Assembly (NCBI GenBank): GCA_050485785.1
Contig: JBJHCA010000008.1
Span: 1 to 61,882, forward strand
Origin: JBJHCA01 sp050485785
GTDB taxonomy: Bacteria > Bacteroidota > Bacteroidia > Chitinophagales > Saprospiraceae
Length of the DNA: 61,882 nucleotides
Direction of reading: 5' to 3'
This document shows positions 40,737-49,624 of the stretch, piece by piece. The position numbers and the translations under genes are program-made. Every line of letters begins with the position of its first letter. Position 1 is the stretch's first letter. A model generated the notes under the pieces. The model worked only from the letters and a program-made list of their open reading frames with translations. It was not told the DNA's origin and searched no databases.

Positions 40737-42977
40737 ATGCACTTTCAAATGTACCGAACGCTTTTTATTCCCACCGCATTCCTCTTCATCTTTTTTTCAG
40801 CATCATGGCTGTATGCCCAGGATCATTCCGAACACTCTGAACGCGTACGCCAATTGATCAGGTTTCACCAGTACGATGAAGCATTGGACGTGCTTAAAAG
40901 CATCCCCAGCGCTGAGCAGGATTACTACCGAGGCTATATTCACTTCCACCGTGGTCAACCTTCTGATGCCGCAAGGCATCTGCAAAATGCCATAAAAAAT
41001 AATCACGACAACCTGCATGCTCACCTCCTTCTGGGTCACAGCTTTTCTATGACCGGGCGCGATGAGGATGCCATTGCACAATACCTGGAATACGCCAAAA
41101 ACGACCCCCTTACCGGTAATCATTTTGCGGCAGTGCGTGCTGGGAAGCGTTTTTTACCTTCCGCGTCCAATTTTCAGGTCAGGTTATCCCCACTTAGCTC
41201 TCAGGCCCATGATGTAGCTGCTTTTACCCTTGACCCGGACGGTATCATTGTGCTTTCATTTCGTTCCGACATCCGGCGCAGGCAGGTCATCAGTTCACTT
41301 CAGGAAGGTGCCGAGGCATTTCTGGCCGGGTCAGCTTCTGATCCAAGACCGACACATTACCACGGCGATTTGAACCGACAACTTCATGCAGCACCATTTT
41401 TTATGTTGCCCGACGGAAACACGGTAATATTCAGCCGGTATTCACTAAAACCCGGATTGAGGCCCTCTTCGGCCACCATCAGTGCCATGCAGATCTATAC
41501 CGCACAGGTTAGCGACGCAGGCAATTGGGAACGGGAACGAGCCATGCCTTTTTCAGCGGAATGGAACGACGGTATTCCGGCCCTGAGTTCAGCAGGTGAC
41601 AGGGTCATTTTTGCCTCAGACAGACCCGGCGGATACGGCGGATTTGACCTTTACGTAAGCTACCGGACGGCAGGCGGCTGGTCTGCTCCGGTTAATCTTG
41701 GCCCTGAGGTCAATACGCCGGGTGACGAGCTATTCCCTTATCTGGATGGCAATGTACTTTATTTTGCCTCAGACTGGCATCCCGGGTTTGGTGGTTTTGA
41801 CATTTTCAGAACAGAGCAGCAAAATGGCAAATGGAGTAGGCCAACCAATATGGGCCCCGAAATCAACAGCAGTTATGATGACTATGCTTTCACTTACCGC
41901 TTGCGCGACGGCAAAGCCTTTTTTGTATCAAACCGCCCTTCAGCCGGCAATGCGGCCAATATCTACGAAGCAGTACCCAAAACTGTTGATTATCTGCTGG
42001 TAGTGACAGACCGCAAAACAGGAAAGCCCTTGCAGCATATTACTGCAGGCAGAACCGGAACGCCGGATACTGAATATGCGGCAGAGTCGGGCCAGTATTT
42101 CAGATTTACTCATCAGGGTGCAGTGCCGGCAGCCTGGAACATTCAGGCACCCGGCTACCAAAATGAAGCTTTCCGCATTGAGTACCCCGGTCAGGTGATC
42201 AGCCTTGAGCTGGCTTCGCAAACCTTTACCCCTTTTGTTTTGCTCGACCAGTACCGCCAACCTGTAGGTGATGCGCTTGTGGAGTGGACGGTTCAGGGTA
42301 GCAATACAGGTGGCCAGGCCTTTTCAGGCCGCGATGGCCGCTTTGGAATACCCGGGCAAAACCCCGGCACTGAGGTGCGGCTGCAGATTACCCGCAGGGG
42401 CTATGAAAACACCACCTTGCCGGTAACTATTACTACAGATCGCCCCATCGAAGTCCGGATGCAAAAAGAAGAAATGCCCGTGGTGATGCGCGGTGCAGAT
42501 GAATTCCGGTCTTCATTCATGATCAGGCTGGGCGCATTCAGAAGTCCCGATCTCAGCAAAATGCAGGAGCTGCAAAATCTGGGTGAGCTGGTGCACGAGC
42601 AGCGCGATGGCCTGATGGTGATATCCCTGGCCGGTTATAACAGCCGGAGTGAAGCCGAAGCGGCGCTCCCTGAAATCCACCGAAGAGGCTACGAATCGGC
42701 ATTTATCATTATTCCCCCCGGCGAAACCGGCAGTCCGGCACCCGCCATTACCCCTGCGGCTACTCACCGTATACAGATCGGCGTTTTCAGCATGCCCGAC
42801 CGAGTGGATGTTTCGCGCCTGCCGGCAGATCTCACCATTCACCGGGTTATTCGTCCTGGAGGGGCCACTGCCCTGCAAGCCGGCGATTTTACTTCGCGCG
42901 AAGAGGCGGCCCGCAGGTTGGCTGCGGTGCAGAGCGCAGGATTTCCCGAAGCCTTTATTGTTGACATCAATCCCTGA
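40737..42977 (+). CDS. exported TPR-PD40 protein with C-terminal SPOR-like repeats (PorE-like architecture)
   Basis: This 746-residue exported protein has a signal peptide (FIPTAFLFIFFSASWLYAQ), two to three TPRs (residues 30-125) and a WD40-like PD40 beta propeller (FASDRPGGYGGFDLYVSYR and FASDWHPGFGGFDIFRTE). A carboxypeptidase-regulatory-like beta domain covers about residues 425-575. Two SPOR-like repeats near 590-665 and 675-746 follow (FMIRLGAFRSPDLSKM and HRIQIGVFSMPDRVDV). T9SS component PorE has TPR-PD40-CRD plus an OmpA-type peptidoglycan domain; here SPOR-like modules take that last place. Either the ATG at 40737 or 40749 may start it. Confidence 0.72.
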   Translation: MHFQMYRTLFIPTAFLFIFFSASWLYAQDHSEHSERVRQLIRFHQYDEALDVLKSIPSAEQDYYRGYIHFHRGQPSDAARHLQNAIKNNHDNLHAHLLLGHSFSMTGRDEDAIAQYLEYAKNDPLTGNHFAAVRAGKRFLPSASNFQVRLSPLSSQAHDVAAFTLDPDGIIVLSFRSDIRRRQVISSLQEGAEAFLAGSASDPRPTHYHGDLNRQLHAAPFFMLPDGNTVIFSRYSLKPGLRPSSATISAMQIYTAQVSDAGNWERERAMPFSAEWNDGIPALSSAGDRVIFASDRPGGYGGFDLYVSYRTAGGWSAPVNLGPEVNTPGDELFPYLDGNVLYFASDWHPGFGGFDIFRTEQQNGKWSRPTNMGPEINSSYDDYAFTYRLRDGKAFFVSNRPSAGNAANIYEAVPKTVDYLLVVTDRKTGKPLQHITAGRTGTPDTEYAAESGQYFRFTHQGAVPAAWNIQAPGYQNEAFRIEYPGQVISLELASQTFTPFVLLDQYRQPVGDALVEWTVQGSNTGGQAFSGRDGRFGIPGQNPGTEVRLQITRRGYENTTLPVTITTDRPIEVRMQKEEMPVVMRGADEFRSSFMIRLGAFRSPDLSKMQELQNLGELVHEQRDGLMVISLAGYNSRSEAEAALPEIHRRGYESAFIIIPPGETGSPAPAITPAATHRIQIGVFSMPDRVDVSRLPADLTIHRVIRPGGATALQAGDFTSREEAARRLAAVQSAGFPEAFIVDINP

Positions 42978-42980
42978 CCT

Positions 42981-43589
42981 ATGCTGAGTTTTTTATTTTT
43001 TGGTATCACTCTTTGTTGGGCGTTTTCCACGCCTGAAAAAGTTTCCCCTGCGATATACGCATCCATGGAACAAAACCGGGTTTATCACGACACCACGGAG
43101 GCCTACTGGCAACACCTGAAAGCATTGTGCGGCCAATCGTTTAGAGGACGCATTATTGCAGCCCCGGCCGGAGACACAACCTTCACAGGAAAAAGGCTGG
43201 TAATGCATGTAAGCTATTGCAGTGACCATGAAATCCGCATACCCTTCCACGTAGGTGATAACCATTCGCGTACCTGGATCCTGACCAGAACTTCAGACCG
43301 CATAACCCTGAAGCACGATCACCGCAAACCCGACGGCAGTGACGATCAGTTGACGCAATACGGCGGCACAGCCACTAACCCCGGGCTATCAACACGGCAA
43401 ACCTTCCCTGCGGACAATCAATCATGGGAAATGATCCCTGAAGCAGCCAGTAATGTGTGGATGATGGAAATTATTCCCGGGAAAACATTTACCTACAAAC
43501 TCAGAAGGCTGGGTACCGAACGGTATTTCAGGGTTGAATTTGATCTGACCAGGGAAGTCGAAACCCCACCTGTGCCCTGGGGGTGGTAA
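42981..43589 (+). CDS. exported protein of unknown function
   Basis: This 202-residue protein has a hydrophobic N-terminal signal (LSFLFFGITLCWAF). The rest is beta-rich with conserved-looking blocks: AYWQHLKALCGQSFRGRI, FHVGDNHSRTWILTRTSD, LKHDHRKPDGSDD and a C-terminal RYFRVEFDLTREV then PPVPWGW. I know of no assigned function for this group. It begins three bases after the PorE-like gene stops, so the two are probably cotranscribed. Confidence 0.7.
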   Translation: MLSFLFFGITLCWAFSTPEKVSPAIYASMEQNRVYHDTTEAYWQHLKALCGQSFRGRIIAAPAGDTTFTGKRLVMHVSYCSDHEIRIPFHVGDNHSRTWILTRTSDRITLKHDHRKPDGSDDQLTQYGGTATNPGLSTRQTFPADNQSWEMIPEAASNVWMMEIIPGKTFTYKLRRLGTERYFRVEFDLTREVETPPVPWGW

Positions 43590-43613
43590 ACTCGCAACAC
43601 AAAGTACGGCCAT

Positions 43614-44684
43614 CTAAATCCAACGCCGGCGTTTGAAAAAATACAGCATGAACAATGCGATCAGCAGCATAATGGTCATTACGGCGGGGTATGCCCACCA
43701 AAAGCCCAGTTCCGGCATCCACTCAAAATTCATTCCGTAAATTCCAACTATAAAGGTCAGCGGAATAAACACGGTACTGATCACTGTAAGAATGCGGATG
43801 ATGTCATTGAGCCGCATCCCCTGAAAAGCGATTTGCTGCTCCATGATGTAATTGCCAATATCGCGGTACATCATAATGCTTTCCGAAATGTCGAGCACCT
43901 GATTTTGCAGGCCGTTAAAATACCTGGCCGTGGATGAATCAAAAAGTGCAAATGAGCCGGAAGTGATCTTGGCAATGATCTCTCGCATGGGAAATATTGA
44001 TTTCCTCAAGTATATGAGATCCTTCCTCAAATCCTGAACCTTGGTCAGCTCGACGGCTCCGAATTGTGCCGAGGCATCTTCTTCCAGCGAATCCAGCATT
44101 TCGGCATAGTAATCCAGTGCTGACTGATAAGTCTGAAGTACGGCATTGAGCATAAGAAACAGCAAGTAGTCGGTATTGCGGTGCCTCACCTGGCCTTTTC
44201 CCTGCCTCAGCCTGTCTCTGATCTCATCAAAAACATGACCTGGTTTTTCCTGCAGGCTAAGCAATAAGCCATTTTTCAACACAAAACTGATCTGGTCTAT
44301 CTCGAAAGTATGGCTTTCCGGACGGAGTAAAACCATCTTGAAGCTGAAAAACAATTGGTCGCCCCGGTCTTCAAGAAATGGCCGCTGATTGGCCTGGAGC
44401 AGGTCAGCCAGCAACAGGCGGTCGAGATCAAGGAGCTGCCCCATGCTTTTTATAAGCCCGGTGTTGTTGAGCCCGTGAAGGTTGATCCACAGGTTACCCT
44501 CCTTGTTCATCAGTTCTTCCAGCGGACTTATCTCGTGCAAATCCGTGTGCTCCTCACAGGTGTCGGCGGTGTAATTGAAGCACTGGTAAACGGGAAACTC
44601 CCCGGAAGCCTGATGGCTTTCATCCTGAATTCCGGGAAAAAAGAGCTTGCGGCTGTGTCTGGTTTTCTTCCTGCGACGTGGCAT
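43614..44684 (-). CDS. corA: CorA-family magnesium/divalent cation transporter
   Basis: This 356-residue protein has a long cytoplasmic N-domain with a helical stalk (DYYAEMLDSLEEDASAQFGA, then KVQDLRKDLIYLRKSIFPMR). Two C-terminal transmembrane helices are joined by the selectivity motif in FIVGIYGMNFEWMPELGF (GMN). The protein is a pentameric Mg2+/Co2+ channel by family knowledge. A promoter-like element lies only a few bases before its ATG, which would give an almost leaderless mRNA. It follows the MtfA-like gene in the same direction by 27 bases. Confidence 0.94.
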   Translation of the reverse strand: MPRRRKKTRHSRKLFFPGIQDESHQASGEFPVYQCFNYTADTCEEHTDLHEISPLEELMNKEGNLWINLHGLNNTGLIKSMGQLLDLDRLLLADLLQANQRPFLEDRGDQLFFSFKMVLLRPESHTFEIDQISFVLKNGLLLSLQEKPGHVFDEIRDRLRQGKGQVRHRNTDYLLFLMLNAVLQTYQSALDYYAEMLDSLEEDASAQFGAVELTKVQDLRKDLIYLRKSIFPMREIIAKITSGSFALFDSSTARYFNGLQNQVLDISESIMMYRDIGNYIMEQQIAFQGMRLNDIIRILTVISTVFIPLTFIVGIYGMNFEWMPELGFWWAYPAVMTIMLLIALFMLYFFKRRRWI

Positions 44685-44688
44685 ACAT

Positions 44689-44717
44689 CAAATGTAGCCA
44701 TTTCTTCACATTTACAA
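44689..44717 (-). promoter_or_regulatory. predicted sigma-A promoter of corA
   Basis: On the minus strand TTG (44717-44715), 18 bases, TACATTTG (44696-44689). It fits the consensus and straddles the end of the upstream MtfA-like gene. The expected start site nearly coincides with the corA ATG, suggesting a leaderless transcript. Confidence 0.45.
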
Positions 44718-45581
44718 ACTGCTATCCCCAAAATGAGCCATATCTGCCGGATTGGCATAGTTTAAAGGATCCTGTCTGAATATCAGGGTCAATTCGCGGT
44801 ACAGTTCGGGTTCTTCTTTACGAAAAGTGCCGGGGTGAGTAAAAAATGCCTCAGCAGCCAGATGGAAGAGCTTAATTTCAGGATGCCCGGTAAAGGATTT
44901 AAGGGCTTCCACACTTTTTATACGGCGCATGCGCAGCAGTCGCTCGGCGTCCACACGTTCTTCAAAACCAGCCGGTACTTTGATCACGCCATCCTGAATG
45001 CAAATTTCAATGGTTTCATGAATAGCCGTATTGTATCCCTCAAGCGGATGGATAAAAGCATACATAAAACGGTCAAGTGCCAGCACCAGAATGCCGTCTT
45101 CATGTACTTCCGAGGCATGCAACCTTTTGTGCTCAGGACTGGGGAAATCTGAGGGGTAGAGGGCAACCCGTTCAAAGTTAGGGGTGATGTATTTATCCAG
45201 GCCAAAAGTGACCATGGCTTGTGTGGCAGCAAGAATGGCTCTGGCATCCTGCGGAAAAATATCCATAGCCTTGGGAATATGCTCACGAACTACCATCAGA
45301 TGAAGCGTACGCTTAACAAACTTCTCCTTTGCATCTCCCTGCAGATACTGATAATATGGCATCGCCTTTTTTAATATGCTGTTGATCTTGCCCGGAAAGC
45401 GCGTAATAAACCGGCGAACGTACCAGATATTGATGGGATGCTGAAACACATAGATCACGGGCAATACCAGAATTGGCGGTATGAGCCATGCAGGACTCAT
45501 CCAGCCCTGAATAGCTCCCAAAAGTGCAACCAGGGTAAATGCACCCGCCGGCCACATCACCATTTGATGGAATGTTCTCAT
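44712..45581 (-). CDS. MtfA-like (M90-type) protein with altered zinc motif
   Basis: This 289-residue protein has two N-terminal hydrophobic segments (residues 8-47) and a soluble domain matching MtfA-type peptidases in layout. The C-terminal block LAAEAFFTHPGTFRKEEPEL is characteristic, with E244 in the third-ligand position. At the HExxH position the sequence is GYNTAIHETIEICI (H188, E189, E192), so the second zinc His is replaced by Glu. It may be a pseudoenzyme or use a changed metal site. In E. coli MtfA binds the regulator Mlc (family knowledge); no such partner is visible here. Confidence 0.7.
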   Translation of the reverse strand: MRTFHQMVMWPAGAFTLVALLGAIQGWMSPAWLIPPILVLPVIYVFQHPINIWYVRRFITRFPGKINSILKKAMPYYQYLQGDAKEKFVKRTLHLMVVREHIPKAMDIFPQDARAILAATQAMVTFGLDKYITPNFERVALYPSDFPSPEHKRLHASEVHEDGILVLALDRFMYAFIHPLEGYNTAIHETIEICIQDGVIKVPAGFEERVDAERLLRMRRIKSVEALKSFTGHPEIKLFHLAAEAFFTHPGTFRKEEPELYRELTLIFRQDPLNYANPADMAHFGDSSL

Positions 45582-45608
45582 AATTCAATTGCCTCAATGA
45601 CAGGGTGC

Positions 45609-45645
45609 AAAAATAAAAATCTCCGGGTGACTGACACCCAGAGAT
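45609..45645 (-). terminator. terminator-like hairpin in the leader of the MtfA-like gene
   Basis: ATCTCCGGGTG/CACCCAGAGAT forms an 11-bp stem with one mismatch and a 5-base loop (45619-45645). Reading leftward it is followed by TTTTATTTTT (45618-45609). It lies 28 bases before the MtfA-like ATG, between divergent genes, so it would stop transcription before that gene unless transcription starts after it. Confidence 0.55.
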
Positions 45646-45804
45646 CAAAAAACACTTACTATGAAGTTGTATCGTGATGTGCACACCCGGTACACAGATA
45701 AAAACCTCAAAGCAGAGGTAAATTTAAAACATCATCTCATTTACTTTTGCAGTAGCTTTGGTGTTTAACATGATCATAACACCTCTCTGCCAAAGTCTTG
45801 ATTT

Positions 45805-46752
45805 TTGAACGAGCCACTTCAACATCACATTCTGTTGATCAATAAAAATGCAGCCAGGCCTCCTGATGCAGCATGGATCAACGCCTATCGCCGGGCTGCT
45901 AAAGAGGCAAAGGTGGAGATCACCATACTCGAAAGCAACAAACCCGAGCTGTTCAGGCAGGATGTATCTGCTTTGCTCCGACAACGCAATGCCGTCCTGA
46001 TATCAGTGGGTGGTGACGGCACACTCCATCATCTGGTTAATGTGATTTTCAATCAAAAAGAAGTAGCCTGCGATGCACTCAGGGTGAGTTGTATTCCTGC
46101 AGGATCCGGAAATGACTGGGTGAAGACTCACGGAATTCCACGCTCACCGGGCGAAGCCTTCAGGGTAATCCAACATGGCAGAGACATAGCACACGATGTA
46201 GGCCGGGTACAACTGAGCAATGCACAGGGCAACCCTGAGACCTTTTACTTCATCAATGCACTGGGAAGTTTTGTGGACGGCTGGGTAGTGTATAATTTAC
46301 AGCGCAAGCTGGTATGGCTTCCGCATTCCATGATCTACTGGTGGGGACTGATACGTTCATTGCCCACATTCAGATACAGTAATTGCCGCATTGAAGCTGA
46401 TCACATGCCGGTTTCTGAAGGCCGTCATATACTGGTGAATGCCGGAATCTGCAAGTTTGCCGGTGGAGGGATGCAGATCACCCCGCATGCCAGGCCCGAT
46501 GACGGCAATCTGGCCATTACCCTGGCCGGGAAACTGAGCTTGCCCTCCATTATCCGTGCCGTGCCCCGAATCCTGAAAGGAAACATCCATCAACATCCCG
46601 GCGTAAAAACGCTTCATGCCGGGCAGTTAAACATTATGCCATTGGATGACCATCCGGTTCATGTGGAAGCTGACGGTGAATACATGGGCACTGCACCGGC
46701 TACAATCACTATAATGCCAGGCGCACTGCGCGCCAGGGTAGCCGGAGTCTAA
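45805..46752 (+). CDS. diacylglycerol kinase-like lipid kinase (YegS/BmrU type)
   Basis: This 315-residue protein has an N-terminal DAGK-catalytic domain with the nucleotide motif LISVGGDGTLHHLVNVIF. It also shows SCIPAGSGNDWVKTHGIPRS, typical of YegS-like kinases, and a C-terminal beta domain (GGGMQITPHARPDDGNLAIT). It probably phosphorylates a lipid diol; the substrate is unknown. The start is a TTG at 45805: an in-frame TGA lies two codons upstream and no ATG precedes the first strand. Confidence 0.9.
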   Translation: MNEPLQHHILLINKNAARPPDAAWINAYRRAAKEAKVEITILESNKPELFRQDVSALLRQRNAVLISVGGDGTLHHLVNVIFNQKEVACDALRVSCIPAGSGNDWVKTHGIPRSPGEAFRVIQHGRDIAHDVGRVQLSNAQGNPETFYFINALGSFVDGWVVYNLQRKLVWLPHSMIYWWGLIRSLPTFRYSNCRIEADHMPVSEGRHILVNAGICKFAGGGMQITPHARPDDGNLAITLAGKLSLPSIIRAVPRILKGNIHQHPGVKTLHAGQLNIMPLDDHPVHVEADGEYMGTAPATITIMPGALRARVAGV

Positions 46753-47561
46753 CTGCGCGAAAGCCTTTCCTCAATACCCAGCCCAAAAAGGGCAAAGTCG
46801 TATTTGACCGGATCATCCGGATCCAGTGTTCTGAGTGTTTCAGTCAGTGCTGTTACCGCTTTCCAGTCGGTTTGCCGGCGATTGATCAAACCAAGACGCC
46901 GGGCTGTTTTGTCCACATGTACATCAAGCGGAATGAGCAACTGCCTAGGAGATATCTGTTTCCACAATCCCAGATCAACTCCGCGGTCATCATGGCGAAC
47001 CATCCATCGCAGAAACATATTGAGCCGTTTGCAGGTAGCCTGCCGATAAGGTGCTGCAACATGCTTCATGGTTCTTTTCGGTGCTTCGGGCAGCGAAAAA
47101 AACAAGGCATGAAACTTTTGCAATGCCGGACCGGTATCCTCGCCCTCCAATGGCTGCCCGCCGGTGAATGCTTCTTCCAGCGAGGAATGTCGGTGGTAAA
47201 AACAGCGAAACCAATGAATAAAGTACAGCGCATCCAAGGGTTGAAAAGTGCGATGTACAAATTTTTCGAAAACGGCAAGCTGCGATGGTTTGTGGTGCAT
47301 CACAAAGTGATGAGGTCGTCCATCCATCATATCCATCAGCCGCAGACCATTATTCACAATCGTTTTCCGCTGGCCCCAGGCAATCATGGACACCCAAAAT
47401 CCGATGATCTCTTTATCCTGCTGAGTTTCGGCCAGGTGTACCAGGCTTATCGGATCATCGGGGATAAATGATGGCTTATTGTAGTGCTCTACAGCCTGAT
47501 TGAGCAGTTGCTTTACAAACTTATCCGGAACAGGGTTGTTTCCATTAACATTCAACTTCAT
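46749..47561 (-). CDS. TIGR02757-family (DUF2400) protein
   Basis: This 270-residue conserved protein of unknown reaction is recognised by IIGFWVSMIAWGQRKTIVNN and DGRPHHFVMHHKPSQL. The C-terminal CKRLNMFLRWMVRHDDRGVD then DVHVDKTARRLGLINRR resembles the helix-hairpin-helix region of DNA glycosylase-like folds. Residues before the ATG at 47561 (MKLNVNGNNPV) are not domain-like. It is convergent with the lipid kinase, with stops overlapping by 4 bases. Confidence 0.85.
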   Translation of the reverse strand: MKLNVNGNNPVPDKFVKQLLNQAVEHYNKPSFIPDDPISLVHLAETQQDKEIIGFWVSMIAWGQRKTIVNNGLRLMDMMDGRPHHFVMHHKPSQLAVFEKFVHRTFQPLDALYFIHWFRCFYHRHSSLEEAFTGGQPLEGEDTGPALQKFHALFFSLPEAPKRTMKHVAAPYRQATCKRLNMFLRWMVRHDDRGVDLGLWKQISPRQLLIPLDVHVDKTARRLGLINRRQTDWKAVTALTETLRTLDPDDPVKYDFALFGLGIEERLSRS

Positions 47562-47630
47562 GTGCAGCAAGTTACCATATCTAACGATACCGATGCAGCA
47601 AAGTATACCGGTACCCCAAACCACGAAAAT

Positions 47631-49523
47631 ATGACAAGATCAACACTTTTCCTGATCGCAACCCTGCTGACCGTTTTGCGAGTCAGCGCTCAAAACCCAA
47701 CTCTTTCCCCTTTGGTTACCGGCCTCACTACTCCTGTGGGGCTTACCCATGCCGGTGATGACAGATTGTTTGTAACCCAGCAAAACGGTTGGATCCGGAT
47801 TATTAAGGATGGCGAAATCCTCAGCCCACCTTTTCTCAATATTAGCAGCCTGATCAGTACCGGAGGTGAAAGAGGCTTGCTCGGCCTGGCCTTTCATCCC
47901 GATTATACCGACAACGGTTATTTTTACGTCAATTACACCGCCTCAGGTAACGGGGCTACCCGAATCAGCCGTTTTTCCGTCAGCAATGACAATCCGAATA
48001 TCGCCGATGCCTCCAGCGAACAGATCATTTTAAGCATTCCCCAGCCTTACTCCAACCACAACGGCGGCCATATTGAATTTGGTTCCGACGGTTTTTTATA
48101 CATCGGCATGGGTGATGGTGGGTCCGGTGGCGATCCGCAAAACTTTTCGCAAAACAACATGAGCCTGCTGGGTAAAATGCTGCGCATCGATGTCAATACG
48201 GCTCAAGGTTATCTCATACCGCCGGATAACCCCTTTGCCGACGATGATTTTACATCAGATGAGATCTGGGCATTCGGGCTACGAAATCCCTGGAAATTCA
48301 GCTTTGATCGCGAAACCGGCGATATGTGGATAGGCGATGTTGGACAAAACAACTGGGAAGAGGTCAATTTTCAACCGGCTGCTTCCACCGGAGGGGAAAA
48401 CTACGGATGGCGTTGCTACGAAGGTAATGTGGCATACAACCTGTCGGGTTGTGGCCCCCAGGAGCAGTATACTTTTCCGGTTCACGTATACCCCAATCAG
48501 CCGGGAACCGGGTGCTCTGTAACCGGCGGAGTAGTGTATCGCGGCGAGCGATTCCCGGCCCTGTACGGAACATACTTCTATGCCGATTTCTGCAGTAACC
48601 TGGTATGGGGACTTAGCGACAATGGAGAAGGAGGCTGGATAAATACCTCATTTGGAAACCTAGGGGCATCATCCATAGCGGCATTTGGCGAGGATGCCTG
48701 TGGAGAAGTGTATATCGTGGGTCGCTCTCCCGGTGTTGTTTACCTGCTAAAAGACAATGAATGTGCCGATGCGGTGATCCAGGCTGAACCGGGTACCAGT
48801 CTTTGTGATTCAGACAGCATCATACTGAATGCCGGATGCCACACACAGGGCATTGATTTTCAATGGCATTTAAACGGAGAAATCATTGAGGGGGCCACGG
48901 GACACGAACTGTCCGTTACAGTGCCCGGCAACTATGCAGTGGAAGTGCTGGCCGGCAGTTGCAGTTCTTTTTCAGAACCCCTTGATATTTTGGGATCGGA
49001 ATACAACGTGCAGTTTTCCAATGAGCCCGACAGTATTTATTGTCTGGAAGAAGGGCTTTGGGTTCTTTACCAGCCTGAGGCCATTCCCCCGGGCGGGGTC
49101 TACACGCTGAATGGAGATACTATTGACACGCCCTTTTTTCCTGGTAGTCTGGGAGCGGGCAGTCATGTACTCACCTACAGCGTAGCTGATGAAGAAGGTT
49201 GTATGGGAAGTGCCTCAGTGACCCTTAAAGTTCAAATTTGTCAGGTAAACACAGAAGATATTCATAGTCCTGGCATCATGGCGCAAATAAGTCCTAACCC
49301 GACGTATGGTGCGGGATTACTGAAAATTCAACCGCCTGCAACCGGCGAGATGCAGATTGTAGTGACCAATATGACCGGGCGGGTATTGTTCAAAAAGGTA
49401 CTGGATGCAAGTACGGAGTCCACTGAATGGTCATTAGACAAGCCTGGGCCGGCCGGATTGTACTATTTTCGCATTTTCGGAAACGGAGGTACTGCAGTTT
49501 TGCCCTGGATGGTGGTTCAATAA
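47631..49523 (+). CDS. secreted PQQ-dependent sugar dehydrogenase with T9SS C-terminal domain
   Basis: This 630-residue protein has a signal peptide (LFLIATLLTVLRVSAQ). A soluble glucose/sorbosone dehydrogenase beta-propeller follows, with HNGGHIEFGSDGFLYIGMGD and NPWKFSFDRETGDMWIGD. An Ig/PKD-like linker with paired cysteines covers residues 380-530. A type A T9SS sorting domain begins at about residue 550 (AQISPNPTYGAGLLKI) and ends near LYYFRIFGNGG. It oxidises a sugar with PQQ at the cell surface or outside. The ATG at 47631 starts the signal; upstream codons overlap the divergent TIGR02757 leader. Confidence 0.9.
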   Translation: MTRSTLFLIATLLTVLRVSAQNPTLSPLVTGLTTPVGLTHAGDDRLFVTQQNGWIRIIKDGEILSPPFLNISSLISTGGERGLLGLAFHPDYTDNGYFYVNYTASGNGATRISRFSVSNDNPNIADASSEQIILSIPQPYSNHNGGHIEFGSDGFLYIGMGDGGSGGDPQNFSQNNMSLLGKMLRIDVNTAQGYLIPPDNPFADDDFTSDEIWAFGLRNPWKFSFDRETGDMWIGDVGQNNWEEVNFQPAASTGGENYGWRCYEGNVAYNLSGCGPQEQYTFPVHVYPNQPGTGCSVTGGVVYRGERFPALYGTYFYADFCSNLVWGLSDNGEGGWINTSFGNLGASSIAAFGEDACGEVYIVGRSPGVVYLLKDNECADAVIQAEPGTSLCDSDSIILNAGCHTQGIDFQWHLNGEIIEGATGHELSVTVPGNYAVEVLAGSCSSFSEPLDILGSEYNVQFSNEPDSIYCLEEGLWVLYQPEAIPPGGVYTLNGDTIDTPFFPGSLGAGSHVLTYSVADEEGCMGSASVTLKVQICQVNTEDIHSPGIMAQISPNPTYGAGLLKIQPPATGEMQIVVTNMTGRVLFKKVLDASTESTEWSLDKPGPAGLYYFRIFGNGGTAVLPWMVVQ

Positions 49524-49624
49524 TGCTGTTGGAGGCAGGAGGCTATACCAAAACTTTACTGACCAGCCATGTTTTCCCGAAGGGGGGCCATAAAAACAAA
49601 GAGATATCCTAAATAATCACTTCC

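Noticed and set aside
14531..49600. Shared 16-mer GATATCTCTTTGTTTT near 14530 and (minus strand) near 49590
   Set aside because: About one exact 16-mer pair is expected by chance in a window of this length, so alone it is not evidence of a repeat family.
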